Below, piece by piece: positions 1 to 8,774 of a stretch of 64,000 nt of DNA (positions within the stretch are counted from its first letter, which is position 1; each line of letters begins with the position of its first letter). The stretch is taken from the NCBI GenBank assembly GCA_046598415.1, contig JBKJIG010000105.1, positions 1 through 64,000 on the forward strand. Reading direction: 5' to 3'. A program made the translations under genes and the position numbers. Under the pieces are notes generated by a model that ran no database searches, had not been told where the DNA came from, and worked only from the letters and a program-made list of their open reading frames with translations. The DNA comes from VFJZ01 sp046598415 (GTDB lineage Bacteria > Actinomycetota > Thermoleophilia > Gaiellales > F1-60-MAGs149).

Positions 1-1
1 G

Positions 2-256
2 CGCATCGCCCACGGCATGCTCACCGGCGGCTTCTTCTCGACGATGGTCGGCATGGTGCTGCCCGGCCCCGGCTCGATCTACCTCGGCCAGACGCTCCAG
101 TTCCGCGCGCCGGTGAAGCCCGGCGACCAGGTGCGCGTCACCCTCGAGGTGACGGAGTACGAGGCCGAGCGGCGGCGCGCGACGATCGACACCCGCGCGT
201 ACGTGGGCGACAAGCTCGTCGTCGTCGGCGAGGCGCGCGTCATCGCCCCCGAGTGA
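2..256 (+). CDS. MaoC-like (R)-enoyl-CoA hydratase, 3' part only
   Basis: The gene starts before the window; the open frame enters at base 2 and stops at TGA 254-256. The 84 visible residues are the C-terminal half of a hot-dog fold: RIAHGM, then a helix start (TGGFFSTMVG), then FRAPVKPGDQVRV and TLEVTEY. This is the pattern of MaoC/hydratase-2 domains, which hydrate enoyl-CoA esters. The catalytic Asp/His motif would lie upstream and is not visible. The stop overlaps the GTG of the CoA ligase (GTGA), so the two are probably translated together, consistent with acyl-CoA metabolism. A thioesterase of the same fold cannot be excluded. Confidence 0.7.
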   Translation, partial: RIAHGMLTGGFFSTMVGMVLPGPGSIYLGQTLQFRAPVKPGDQVRVTLEVTEYEAERRRATIDTRAYVGDKLVVVGEARVIAPE

Positions 257-1650
257 GAGCGCTCGCCGTCAGCGCGGCGGGGGAGGAGCACCACCTCTCC
301 GACCCGCAACTCGCCGAGCTGACGCGGCGCATCGCGGCCGGACTGCACGGCCGCGGCATCGGTACCGGCGACGTCGTGCTCGTGCGCCTGCCGAAGGGAC
401 CGGAGTGGCTCTGCACGATGCGGGCCATCTTCCGTCTCGGCGCCGTGGCGCTGCCCTGCGTCGAACAGGTCACCGACGCCGAGGTGGCCCAGCGCGTCTC
501 GACCACCGGCGCGCGCCTCGTGCTGCTGACGGCCGTCGACATCCCGCTCGCCGCCGGGCCGGCGCCCGCGCCCGAGCTGGACCCCGACGCGCCGGCCTTC
601 CTGATCTTCACCTCCGGCACCGAGGGCCGGCCCAAGGCGGCGGTGCACCCACGCCGGTACCTGGAGGCCAACCGCCTGCAGCTCGAGCGCTGGATGGGCG
701 TGCGGCAGCACGACCGCGTCTGGTGCACGGCCGCGCCCGGCTGGTCGAAGTCGGTACGCAACGTGTGGTTTCCGGCCGAGCTGTACGACTGCGAGACGGT
801 GCTGCACGCCGGCCGCTTCATCGCCGCCGAACGGCTCGAGCTGCTCGCGCGGCTGCAGCCAGACGTGCTCTGCATGTCGCCCACCGAGTATCGCCTGTGC
901 GCCAAGGCCGCGACCTTCGGCGACCACGACTTCGGCGGCATCCGCGAGGCCGTCGCCGCCGGCGAGGCGCTCGACGCCGCGACCCTCGACCAGTGGCGCG
1001 TCGCGTACGGCATCACGGTCCGCGACGGCTACGGGCAGACGGAGTGCGGCGCCGTCACCGGCGTGCTGGTCGGCGAGGAGCCGGTGCCGGGATCGATGGG
1101 CCACGCGATGCCCGGCGTGCAGCTCGAGATCGTCGCGGGCGAGCTGTGCCTGCGCCCGGACACACTGCCGACCTTCTTCTCCGGCTACCTGGACGACCCC
1201 GCGGCCACTGCCGCGAAGCTCCACGGCGGCCTGTGGCACACCGGCGACATGGTCGACCGCGACGCCGACGGCCGCCTCTGGTACCAGGGTCGCGCCGACG
1301 ACGTCATCTCGTCCTCGGGCTACCGCATCGGCCCCGCCGAGGTGGAGTCGGCGCTGGCCTCGCACGCGGCCGTCCTCGAGGCCGCGGCGGTCGGGCTGCC
1401 CGACCTGGACCGGGGCGAGATCGTACATGCCGACGTCGTGCTCCAGCCTGGCCTGGCCGGATCGGACGAGCTGTGTCGCGAGCTCCAGGACCACGCCCGC
1501 ACCGTCACGGCGCCGTACAAGTACCCGCGCTCGCTGCGCTTCGTCGACCATCTGCCGCGCACGCTCACCGGCAAGGTGCGGCGGGGCGTGATCCGCGCCG
1601 CCCTGGCCGATCCGGCCGATAGCGCGTCCGATCCTCCTGAAAAGGCATGA
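253..1650 (+). CDS. AMP-dependent acyl/aryl-CoA ligase (ANL family)
   Basis: A 465-residue acyl-adenylate/CoA ligase that would activate a carboxylate with ATP and load it on CoA. The phosphate-binding loop FTSGTEGRPK is at about residues 119-128. GYGQTE (adenylate site), WHTGDM and GRADDVISSSGYRIGP follow in the usual order, and the C-terminal TLTGKVRRG carries the catalytic Lys. It is shorter than the usual 520-560 residues because the N-terminal region is compact: the P-loop normally lies 40-60 residues later. GTG 253 overlaps the preceding stop by 4 bases. EYRLCAKAA and the VWFPAEL segment resemble medium-chain or benzoate-type ligases. The substrate is not determinable here. Confidence 0.85.
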   Translation: MRALAVSAAGEEHHLSDPQLAELTRRIAAGLHGRGIGTGDVVLVRLPKGPEWLCTMRAIFRLGAVALPCVEQVTDAEVAQRVSTTGARLVLLTAVDIPLAAGPAPAPELDPDAPAFLIFTSGTEGRPKAAVHPRRYLEANRLQLERWMGVRQHDRVWCTAAPGWSKSVRNVWFPAELYDCETVLHAGRFIAAERLELLARLQPDVLCMSPTEYRLCAKAATFGDHDFGGIREAVAAGEALDAATLDQWRVAYGITVRDGYGQTECGAVTGVLVGEEPVPGSMGHAMPGVQLEIVAGELCLRPDTLPTFFSGYLDDPAATAAKLHGGLWHTGDMVDRDADGRLWYQGRADDVISSSGYRIGPAEVESALASHAAVLEAAAVGLPDLDRGEIVHADVVLQPGLAGSDELCRELQDHARTVTAPYKYPRSLRFVDHLPRTLTGKVRRGVIRAALADPADSASDPPEKA

Positions 1651-1761
1651 AAGAGGCCGCCGCGTCGATGCTATTCGCCTTGCAGGGGTCGCCGGGGCGG
1701 CCGTAGTCTGTCCCGTCGTGCGGCCTCGCGGGGGGCGGGCACCGAATAGGAACGGGAGACC

Positions 1762-4066
1762 ATGGGACGCACTTGGACCATGCCTCGTCGGGGGAAGTAC
1801 GCCCTGGCGCTGGGCGTGGCGCCAGTGACCGCCACTGCGGCGATCGCCGGCACCGGGAGCGCCGGCGCCGCCGGCTCGCCGACCGCCATCGGGCAACAGC
1901 GGCCCCGGCGCCGGCACGGTCGAGAACTTCTGGCCGTGGTACATGACCGTCGCCGCCTCGACCCAGCAGCGCCAGTTCCAGTCGACGCTGACAGTGACGG
2001 GTGACGGCCAGACCCTGACGCTCGTCGGTTCGAGCGTCACGCACGGCGTCACCACCGCCGCGCCGATCGTGAACGCCGGCGACGTGACCGGTTACACCGG
2101 CACCAACCTCTGCACCGCGCCGGCCGCTCCGGGGACATTCACGGGGATGATCGTGATCTGCACCCGCGGCGTGAACGGCCGGGCCGAGAAGGGCTTCAAC
2201 GTCTTCTCGGGCGGAGCCTCGGGCATGGTGCTCGCGAACGTCAACCCCGGTCCGGCGATGAGCGACAACCACTTCCTGCCGACGGTGCACATCGAGGATC
2301 ACGACGGAACGGCACTGCAGGCGTTCCTGGTCGCGCATCCGACCTCCTCCGCGACGTTCACGGACGGCGCCAAAGGCGTCGGCCAGGGCGACCGGATGAC
2401 GGAGTTCTCGTTGCGTGGCCCCGGCAGTCTGTACCTGAAGCCCGACGTGACGGCACCCGGCATCCAGATCCTGGCGGGCAACACGCCCGTCCCGGAGGAC
2501 GTCGCCGGTGGCCCGGCGGGCGAGTACTTCCAGGCCATTGCGGGCACGTCGATGTCGGCGCCGGTCGACGCCGGCGCCGCACTGCTGCTGTCCGCGCTGC
2601 ATCCGGCCTGGTCGCCGGGCCAGGTCAAGTCGGCCCTCATGACGACCGCCACCACCAAGGTCGTCAAGGAGGACGGCTCGGCGCCGGCCGACGCGCTCGA
2701 CTTCGGCGCGGGTCGCATCGACCTCACACAGGCCGGGCATCCCGGGCTGACCATCTCGGAGTCGGCCGTCAACTTCGCTGCGCACGCCCTCGACGCGAAC
2801 GCCGCGGTCGACCTGAACATCCCGTCCATCAACGCGGCCGTAATGCCGGGCATCCTCACCACCGAGCGGACGGTCCAGAACGTCTCCGGCCGCACGCTCA
2901 GGTACCGCACGAGTGGAGCCTCCGGGCCTGGCTGGCGCATCTCGGTCGAGCCGCACTCGTTCAAGATCAAGCCCGGCCGCAGCGTCACGCTGGAGGTGAC
3001 GATCGACGGCCGGAACGCCGAGGTCGGCGCCCAGGTGCTGACGTCGATCGGGCTGCGCCAGACGACCACCCGCAAGGTCGCCCGGGCGCTGCATGTACCG
3101 GTCGCGTTCATCCGCGCCCAGGGCGGCGTCAGCCTCGCCGTCGAGTGCGCTCCCACCTCGATCGCCAGGGGCGACCGGGGTGCGTGCGACATCGACGTCC
3201 AGAACACCGCGCTGGCACCGGCCGATGTCACGTCGACGACGAGGCTGACGAAGGAGCTGCGCGTCACCGGCGTCAACGGTGCCACCCAGCAGGGCACCCG
3301 GCGGGTCACCGCCAGTGCGACGCTCGCCGGCCGTGAGCCGTCGATGCCGACGGTTGCCCCGGGCGCCTCGCCCGGCGGCTTCCTCGACCTGAGCCTGTTC
3401 GGCATCGTGCCGGTGCCGCTCGGTGACGAGGACGCGGTCGACTTCGCCACCCCGGCGTTCGTCTACGGCGACGGTACGGCGACCGCGATCAGCGTGTCGT
3501 CGAACGGGTGGCTGGCCGTCGGTGGGACGACGGCGGGCGCGACGTTCACCCCGCAGGCGATGCCGGATCCGGCAGAGCCGAACAACACGCTGGCGCCGTT
3601 CTGGACCGACCTGGACGTCACCAACGCGCGCGGGCTGCTCGTCGGTAACCTGACCGACGGCGTCAACTCCTGGATCGTCGTCCAGTGGGATACCGCGGTG
3701 TACGGGGCCGCGGCGACCGATCCGCTCGTGCAGATGCAGGCGTGGATCGGCGTGAACGGGACGCAGGACATCTCGTTCGCCTACGACCCGGCCAACCTCC
3801 CGGCCGGCACCCCGCTCGGCGGCGACCTCGTCGTCGGCGCCGAGAACAACGACGGCTCCCGCGGTTCGAACCTCGGGCTGAACGTCTCCCCGACGGAGGA
3901 TCTCGTCGTCACCAGCACGGCGGGCACGCCCGGTGAGGTGCTCCACTACCGGGTCGGGTTCCGCGGTCAGGGCCATGGCAACGCGACCATCACGACACTG
4001 ATGGACTCGCCGTCCGTGCGCGGTACGACGGCCGACGTCCAGCACGTCACGGTGCGCCGGCGCTAG
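1762..4066 (+). pseudogene. Subtilase (S8 family, PA domain) with internal deletion and frameshift
   Basis: ATG 1762, preceded by GGGAG, opens a signal peptide (basic start, ALALGVAPVTATAAIAG, AGA cleavage site). From about 1889 a second frame continues with SGNSGPGAGTVENFWPWYM and VAAST, the oxyanion-Asn region of PA-domain subtilases. That frame then runs to 4066 through a PA domain, DVTAPG, the catalytic-Ser motif GTSMSAP (about base 2547) and C-terminal beta domains. The two frames are offset by one base. The whole segment with the catalytic Asp and His is missing. The simplest reading is an out-of-frame deletion joining the leader to the last third of the protease domain, so no active enzyme can be made. 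A TAGTCT -10-like box lies at 1704-1709. Confidence 0.75.
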
Positions 4067-4089
4067 CCGCCGCAACGGCCGGAGCGTCC

Positions 4090-4116
4090 GTGGGGCCGGC
4101 CTCGTGCCGGCCCCAC
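4090..4116 (+). terminator. GC-rich hairpin after the subtilase remnant
   Basis: A perfect 11-bp stem (4090-4100 and 4106-4116) with the 5-base loop CTCGT, starting 24 bases after the stop at 4066. No T-run follows, as is common in high-GC actinobacteria. It probably ends transcription of the broken subtilase before the promoter of the next gene. Confidence 0.65.
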
Positions 4117-4132
4117 GTCGTCCTGCGCCTCC

Positions 4133-4145
4133 TACACTGCCGGCG
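4133..4145 (+). promoter_or_regulatory. Leaderless-type promoter of the 4146 gene
   Basis: TACACT at 4133-4138 ends 7 bases before ATG 4146, which places the expected transcription start on the start codon. No Shine-Dalgarno is possible. It lies directly after the hairpin at 4090-4116. Confidence 0.5.
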
Positions 4146-5003
4146 ATGACCTTCGACCCGATCGCATGGGCCGCGCGACACGGCGCGGTGCCCGGGTCGT
4201 CGATCGACCAGGCGCCGGCGGTGTCCTCGGTCGGAGCCATGTTCGTCGATGCCCACTCGTTGCTGTGCGCCGTCGATCCCGATCTGGCCGCCGTCACCGT
4301 CGAGGCGCGGCTGCGCGAGGAGGACCTCACGCTCGGGCTCTTCCCGGAGCGCTACGAGGTCGCCTCCGTCGGTGAGCTGGTGGAGGGCGACGATCCGGGC
4401 GCGGGCGCTCGCGGCGCCGGCTTCATGACGCTGTTGCGGGGCACCGAGGACGGGCTGTTGCTGCTCGACGTGCGACCCCGGCCGGCCGCCCAGTCGGGCC
4501 GCGGTCTGCTGGTCGAATCGTTCGCGGCGGGCTGCGAGGCGCTGCGGGTGCTGGCGCAGTCCGACGTGGTTCCCGCCATCGCGCTGCTCGCCGACCACGC
4601 CGCCGCCGAGCTGTTGCTCGAGGTGGCGGGCGATCCCGACAATGCGCGCGCGGCGCTCGGCGAGGGACGCGCGCTGCTGATCTTCGTCGCCGCCGGCCGG
4701 CAGGGCGAGGCGGCGGCCCGGGCCGAGCGCGCGATCGCTGCGTGTGCCTCGTGCATCACGGCCGACCTGGGCCAGAACGTGGCCCGCGCGTGGGCGGGCA
4801 GCCGCTACGACCTGCCCGAGCACGCGGCCACGCTGGCCCGCGCCGGCTACCGGCTGGAGACGCGCCGCGCCTGGCACCGCTGGAGCCGCCTGCCCGGGGC
4901 GATCGCGGCGCCGGCCACCGGTGCGTGGCACGGCCGCGAGCTGGTCGGCGTCTCGGGACAGGGCGCGATCCTGCAGGACCGCATCCTCAACCCGCCGGAC
5001 TGA
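4146..5003 (+). CDS. Short FAD-linked oxidase-like protein (alkyl-DHAP synthase/glycolate oxidase type)
   Basis: A 285-residue protein whose order of motifs follows FAD_binding_4 oxidases of the alkyldihydroxyacetonephosphate synthase group. DPDLAAVTVEARLREEDLTL, then LFPERYEVASVGEL matches the 'GHyPqs...tlGGwia' region. A cap-like segment (AQSDVVPAIALLAD) follows, then W-x3-RYDLPEHAATLARAG and ETRRAWHRWSRLP, matching the family's 'RydlPylRd...tlEtAttWs' stretch. It is about 200 residues shorter than the family. The N-terminal PP-loop for FAD pyrophosphate is absent and the protein ends soon after the WSRLP segment. It may be a degenerate paralogue or a non-flavin derivative. ATG 4146 fits the upstream TACACT. 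Confidence 0.5.
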   Translation: MTFDPIAWAARHGAVPGSSIDQAPAVSSVGAMFVDAHSLLCAVDPDLAAVTVEARLREEDLTLGLFPERYEVASVGELVEGDDPGAGARGAGFMTLLRGTEDGLLLLDVRPRPAAQSGRGLLVESFAAGCEALRVLAQSDVVPAIALLADHAAAELLLEVAGDPDNARAALGEGRALLIFVAAGRQGEAAARAERAIAACASCITADLGQNVARAWAGSRYDLPEHAATLARAGYRLETRRAWHRWSRLPGAIAAPATGAWHGRELVGVSGQGAILQDRILNPPD

Positions 5004-5006
5004 GGC

Positions 5007-5828
5007 TCAGGACAGCGCGAGCAGCGCCACGCCGCCGGCCACCAGGACGGCGCCCAGGAGCCGCACCCGCGAGACCTCCTCGCCCAGCAGCCCCGCGGCC
5101 AGCGCGGTCGCGATCACGACGCTCGACTCGCGCACCGCTGCGACCGGCCCCGGCGGCGCCAGGCGCAGCGCCGCGAGCACCAGGCAGTACGCGGCGAACA
5201 TGGCGGCGCCGGCAACGACCGAGGCGCCGGTCAGCTCCGCCCGCAGCACCGCGACGCCGCGCCGGCGCGCGATCCACACCGGGTACGCAAGGGTGATCAG
5301 GGCGGTCATCTCGAAGTACGGGATGGCGCCGGCGTGCCGGATGCCCGATCGGTCGACGAGCGTGTAGCTCGCGATCGTCACGGCCACCGCGAGCGGCAGG
5401 ATCAGCTGCCTGGCGACGACGCCGCGGCCGATGCCCCGGACGATCATCACGCCGGCCGCGATGACCAGGATGCCGACGACCTGGCCGCCCGTCGGATGGA
5501 TGCCCAGCAGCAGCGCTCCCAGTACCAGCACCAGCACCGGCGCCGTACCGCGGGCGACGGGGTAGACGATCGACAGCGGCGCCCGCTGGTACGCGGCGGC
5601 CAGCAGCGCGATGTAGGTCAGCTCGAGCAGGCCGGAGACGATGATGTACGGGATCGCCTCGCGCTCGACGTCCCAGACGATCGCGGCCACGGGCAGGAAC
5701 AGCACCACCGAGGCGATCAGCGCGACGCCCGTCGCGGCCTGCGTGTCCCGGGCGCGGACGATGAGCAGGTTCCACGTCGCGTGCAGGACGGCCGCCGCGA
5801 GCGCGAGGCCGAGCGCCGAGGCCGGCAT
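5007..5828 (-). CDS. EamA/DMT-family membrane transporter
   Basis: A 273-residue integral membrane protein with about ten hydrophobic segments in two EamA-like halves. LALAAAVLHATWNLLIVRA at the N-terminus and ELTYIALLAAAYQRAPLSIV with a 'YPVARGTAPVLV' helix are typical of drug/metabolite transporters. The second half repeats the pattern (RLAPPGPVAAVRESSVV; LLGEEVSRVRLLGAVLV). The substrate is unknown. ATG 5828 lies 2 bases after the stop of the acylase gene, so it is the last gene of a three-gene minus-strand operon. It may export or import the acylase substrate or product, but that is inference. Confidence 0.85.
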   Translation of the reverse strand: MPASALGLALAAAVLHATWNLLIVRARDTQAATGVALIASVVLFLPVAAIVWDVEREAIPYIIVSGLLELTYIALLAAAYQRAPLSIVYPVARGTAPVLVLVLGALLLGIHPTGGQVVGILVIAAGVMIVRGIGRGVVARQLILPLAVAVTIASYTLVDRSGIRHAGAIPYFEMTALITLAYPVWIARRRGVAVLRAELTGASVVAGAAMFAAYCLVLAALRLAPPGPVAAVRESSVVIATALAAGLLGEEVSRVRLLGAVLVAGGVALLALS

Positions 5829-5830
5829 TC

Positions 5831-8167
5831 CTAGCGGGGATCCAGCAGCAGGGTGGCGGCTCGGTGCCGCTCGATCGCCTCGGGCGACCAGTGCAGACGG
5901 CGCGTCGTGCCTGCCAGCCAGTCGTCGACCTGGTCGTCGTACCGTGGGCTGGCGGGATGCCCGGACTGCCCGCCGCAGAGCGTTATCTGCGTCTCGTCCG
6001 GGTTGGCGAGGTTCGCCACGAACCGCGCACCAGGGCCACTCGTCTTCGTGCCGGTGACGGGATCGGTGATGGGGTGCGCGGCCGCCCAGACGGTGTCCGC
6101 CTCGCCGGGCAGCGGGTGCGGCCCGCGGCGGAAGATGCGCTCGCAGCCCGGTAGGGCGGCCAGCGGGTGGTCGAGCGTCAGCACGTGCACCTGACCCCAG
6201 GTCCACGCCTCCGGGTCGGGTCCGAGCCGGCGCTCGAGCTCGACGCAGGTGCGCGTCAGGCACTTGCCGAGTATGCCGCGCCAGGTGCGACCGTCGCGGA
6301 AGAAGCCGTCGTCGCCGCGCGCCAGGGCGTCGAGGGTGCCGGGCACCGTCCGCCCGTAGAACTCGAGCAGCGGCGACAGCAGCGAGAAGCCCTCGGCGCC
6401 GAGGAACCGCTCCAGCTCGCGGCCCGTCTCGGCGTACGCCTCCAGCGTCACGTGCCGCATCAGCGTCGCGGCGATGGCGGCGCCGGACGACTCGGCCGTC
6501 ATCTCGCCGTCCCACCCGGCGAGCAGACCGAGCGCGCGCCGCTCGAGCGCGTCCGCGGCCTCCTGGCCGGCGACGAGGTCGCGCAGGCGGGCCAGCGGCA
6601 GGGAGTGGACGTCGGTCTGGATGCGCGCCAGATCGGCCGGCGTGTGACGGGCGCGCCGCGCCAGCAGGTCGGCGATGCGCCGGGCGCGGTACGGGTTCAG
6701 CCACTCGGTCGAGATCAGGTGCGGGTAGTTGTCGGGCACGATCCGGTTATTGGCCGTGACGATCGTCCCGTCGGCCGGGTTGCGCCAGGCCGGCAGCTCG
6801 TCGTACGGCACCGTCCCGAGCCATGGTTCGGTGCCGGGGAACCGCCCGTTGCCCGCCGCGCGCCGCGGTACCGGCCCGCCGCACATCTGGTACCCGACGT
6901 CGCCGGCGAGCGTCGCGTAGACGCAGTTCAGCGTCGGGCCGCCGACGCCGCTCAGCGCCGCCACCACGTCGTCCGCCGTGCGCGACCGCGCGAGGGCGCG
7001 GAAGGCGCCGACGTTGTGCGCGGGCTGCAGCGCGGTCCACTGCAGCGCGAGGGTGTTGGGCTCGCCGGGGGCGAGCGGCGTCACGACGGGTCCGTGGGTC
7101 GTGGTGATCACCTCGTGCGGCACGGGGCGGCGGCGGCCGCGCACGACGATGTGCTCGGTGCGCCGCTGCTCGGTGCCGTCCAGCGTCACCTCGAGCAGGT
7201 CCTGCGTGTCGGCCTCGACGTTCGTGAAGCCCCAGGCGGTGTGGGCCGTCTGGCCGATCACCACGCCTGGCGTGCCGGGCGACGTCAGCCCGGCGCAGCG
7301 CGCGCCGTCCCAGCGCAGGTCGGCGGCGTACCAGGTGCAGGGCGCCGCCAGCAGCAGGTGCGGGTCGTTGGCGAGCAGCGGTGCGCCGGTCGTCGTGCGG
7401 TCACCCGACAGCACCCAGCTGTTCGACCCGGCGCCGTCGGCGCCGCCCGCCAGGCCCTTGGCGGCGAGCGCCATCCGCACGGCCTCCGCCGCGCCGGCGG
7501 GCAGCGACGTGTAGCCGTCTGCCGGGTAGCCGGGCTCGAGCTGCTCGAGCCGGGCGGGACCGAGCCGCTCGGCGAGCCGGCTGCGCACGATCTCGCCCTC
7601 CCAGTTCTGCCCGAGACCGAGCGCGAACAGGCGCAGGCCCAGCAGGGCGTCGGCCGGCAGCCACGGCGCGACGCGCCGGTGCAGCAGCAGGCGCAGCTCG
7701 AGCGGCAGGCGGAACGTGCGTGCCTCGAGCCACGCGTTGACGCCGCGGCAGTACGCCGCGACCGCGAGCAGGTCGTCACCGGCGAGCGCCGCCGCCTCCT
7801 CCTCCGCCACGGCCGCGAGGCCGAGCGTGCGGACGTAGCGGTCGGTCTCGATCGCCGCGCCGCCGACCAGCTCGGCCAGGGTGCCGCGCACGATGCGCCG
7901 CAGCATCTCCATCTGCCACAGCCGGTCCTGCGCGTGGCAGAAGCCCAGTGCCGCGAGCGCATCGGCCTCGGTCTGCGCCCGGATATGCGGCACGCCGTCG
8001 ACATCGCGCACGACCTCCACCTGGGCGGAGAGGCCGATCACGTCGAGGCGCCCGTTCGGCGGCGGCACCGCGCCGCGGTACACGTGGCGGATCCCCGCCA
8101 GCGCGCCGGCGGCGGCACCGGCCACGATGCCGCCCGCGATCGCCGTGTGCTGCCGCCACCTGCTCAC
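5831..8167 (-). CDS. Penicillin-acylase-family Ntn hydrolase
   Basis: A 778-residue member of the S45 N-terminal-nucleophile hydrolases, which cleave amides such as acyl-homoserine lactones or beta-lactam side chains after autoproteolysis. An N-terminal hydrophobic segment (about residues 9-28) suggests export or membrane anchoring. The alpha subunit carries DVDGVPHIRAQTEADAL and GFCHAQDRLWQMEMLRR. The processing site is GSNSWV, with Ser248 as nucleophile, followed by ANDPHL. GHPASPRYDDQV near the C-terminus is the usual end motif. The GTG start overlaps the TGA of the upstream small gene by 4 bases. The substrate cannot be assigned from sequence alone. Confidence 0.9.
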   Translation of the reverse strand: MSRWRQHTAIAGGIVAGAAAGALAGIRHVYRGAVPPPNGRLDVIGLSAQVEVVRDVDGVPHIRAQTEADALAALGFCHAQDRLWQMEMLRRIVRGTLAELVGGAAIETDRYVRTLGLAAVAEEEAAALAGDDLLAVAAYCRGVNAWLEARTFRLPLELRLLLHRRVAPWLPADALLGLRLFALGLGQNWEGEIVRSRLAERLGPARLEQLEPGYPADGYTSLPAGAAEAVRMALAAKGLAGGADGAGSNSWVLSGDRTTTGAPLLANDPHLLLAAPCTWYAADLRWDGARCAGLTSPGTPGVVIGQTAHTAWGFTNVEADTQDLLEVTLDGTEQRRTEHIVVRGRRRPVPHEVITTTHGPVVTPLAPGEPNTLALQWTALQPAHNVGAFRALARSRTADDVVAALSGVGGPTLNCVYATLAGDVGYQMCGGPVPRRAAGNGRFPGTEPWLGTVPYDELPAWRNPADGTIVTANNRIVPDNYPHLISTEWLNPYRARRIADLLARRARHTPADLARIQTDVHSLPLARLRDLVAGQEAADALERRALGLLAGWDGEMTAESSGAAIAATLMRHVTLEAYAETGRELERFLGAEGFSLLSPLLEFYGRTVPGTLDALARGDDGFFRDGRTWRGILGKCLTRTCVELERRLGPDPEAWTWGQVHVLTLDHPLAALPGCERIFRRGPHPLPGEADTVWAAAHPITDPVTGTKTSGPGARFVANLANPDETQITLCGGQSGHPASPRYDDQVDDWLAGTTRRLHWSPEAIERHRAATLLLDPR

Positions 8168-8511
8168 GCGTGGTCGAAGAACCAGCGCTCGAGCTGCTGC
8201 AGCAGCTCGGTGTCGGTGAACGGCCGGAGGCTCCTGTTGTGGTCGTCGTTGTCCTCGGAGGCGTCGAGGTCGGACTCGAGCGCCTCGTTGGCCGCTCGCG
8301 TCGCATCACCCAGCTCGTAGCCCGACCACAGCTGGTCGTCCGGTCGCGCGGCCGGCGACTCACGATGCGCGAGGTTGATCGCCCGGCCGACGCTCCAAAC
8401 CGCACCCGGCAGGCGATCGATCCAGATCGTCACGACCTCCTCCTCGCCGTGATCGTCCCGGCCGCGGACGGTCCTCTCGGCGAAGCGCGTGACCTCGGGC
8501 TTCGGCTCCAT
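8164..8511 (-). CDS. Small hypothetical protein upstream of the acylase
   Basis: A 115-residue protein that I do not recognise. It is charged and soluble, with a beta-rich first half (FAERTVRGRDDHGEEEVVTI, then WIDRLPGAVWSVGRAINLAH) and an acidic second half (DLDASEDNDDHN) ending in an aromatic helix (LLQQLERWFFDHA). ATG 8511 is supported by the CAATAT box 6 bases upstream and by the spacing to the divergent gene at 8530. Its stop overlaps the acylase start (GTGA), so it is the first gene of the acylase operon. No signal peptide is seen. Confidence 0.7.
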   Translation of the reverse strand: MEPKPEVTRFAERTVRGRDDHGEEEVVTIWIDRLPGAVWSVGRAINLAHRESPAARPDDQLWSGYELGDATRAANEALESDLDASEDNDDHNRSLRPFTDTELLQQLERWFFDHA

Positions 8512-8529
8512 ACCGGTATATTGCCTGCG
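8512..8529. promoter_or_regulatory. Overlapping divergent promoters, 18 bases between start codons
   Basis: On the plus strand TATATT (8517-8522) ends 7 bases before ATG 8530. On the minus strand CAATAT (8523-8518) ends 6 bases before ATG 8511. The two -10 hexamers occupy almost the same bases on opposite strands. Both transcripts would start at their start codons, and only one polymerase could open this site at a time. Confidence 0.5.
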
Positions 8530-8772
8530 ATGGCCGAATCCGACGACCTTCTCAAGCGCTTCCTCGGCTCCCGCAAGGAGCAGGTCCTCGTCCACCACGT
8601 GGTGCGCGAGATCCACGCCGGCCGCGATCTCGCCGAGGTCCTGGCGGATACGTTCGTCACGAACCGCGCCGAACCGCTCGAGATTCGCGCGCTGCTCGAC
8701 AACGCCGAGATCTCCCGCGCCGTCGGTGACGACGCCATCGCGCGCATCCGCGCGGCCGGCGGCCCGAAGTAG
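8530..8772 (+). CDS. Small hypothetical helical protein
   Basis: An 80-residue, fully soluble, mainly alpha-helical protein (DDLLKRFLGSRKEQVLVHHV, then EIHAGRDLAEVLADTFV) that I cannot assign. ATG 8530 is set by the TATATT box 7 bases upstream. It is divergent from the acylase operon with 18 bases between, and its stop is 2 bases from the converging stop of the cyclodeaminase relative. The mix of Lys/Arg/His and acidic residues would allow a regulatory or protein-binding role, but nothing in the sequence proves one. Confidence 0.65.
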   Translation: MAESDDLLKRFLGSRKEQVLVHHVVREIHAGRDLAEVLADTFVTNRAEPLEIRALLDNAEISRAVGDDAIARIRAAGGPK

Positions 8773-8774
8773 CG

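Noticed and set aside
79..2055. Long minus-strand open frame of 658 codons
   Set aside because: Arg/Gly/Ala-rich translation typical of the antisense of GC-rich genes; it lies opposite the well-supported CoA ligase.
1565..4330. Minus-strand open frame of 921 codons
   Set aside because: Antisense of the subtilase remnant and the FAD-oxidase-like gene; low-complexity Arg-rich text with no domain.
6167..8320. Plus-strand open frame of 717 codons opposite the acylase
   Set aside because: Mirror of a strong S45 hydrolase; no recognisable motif.
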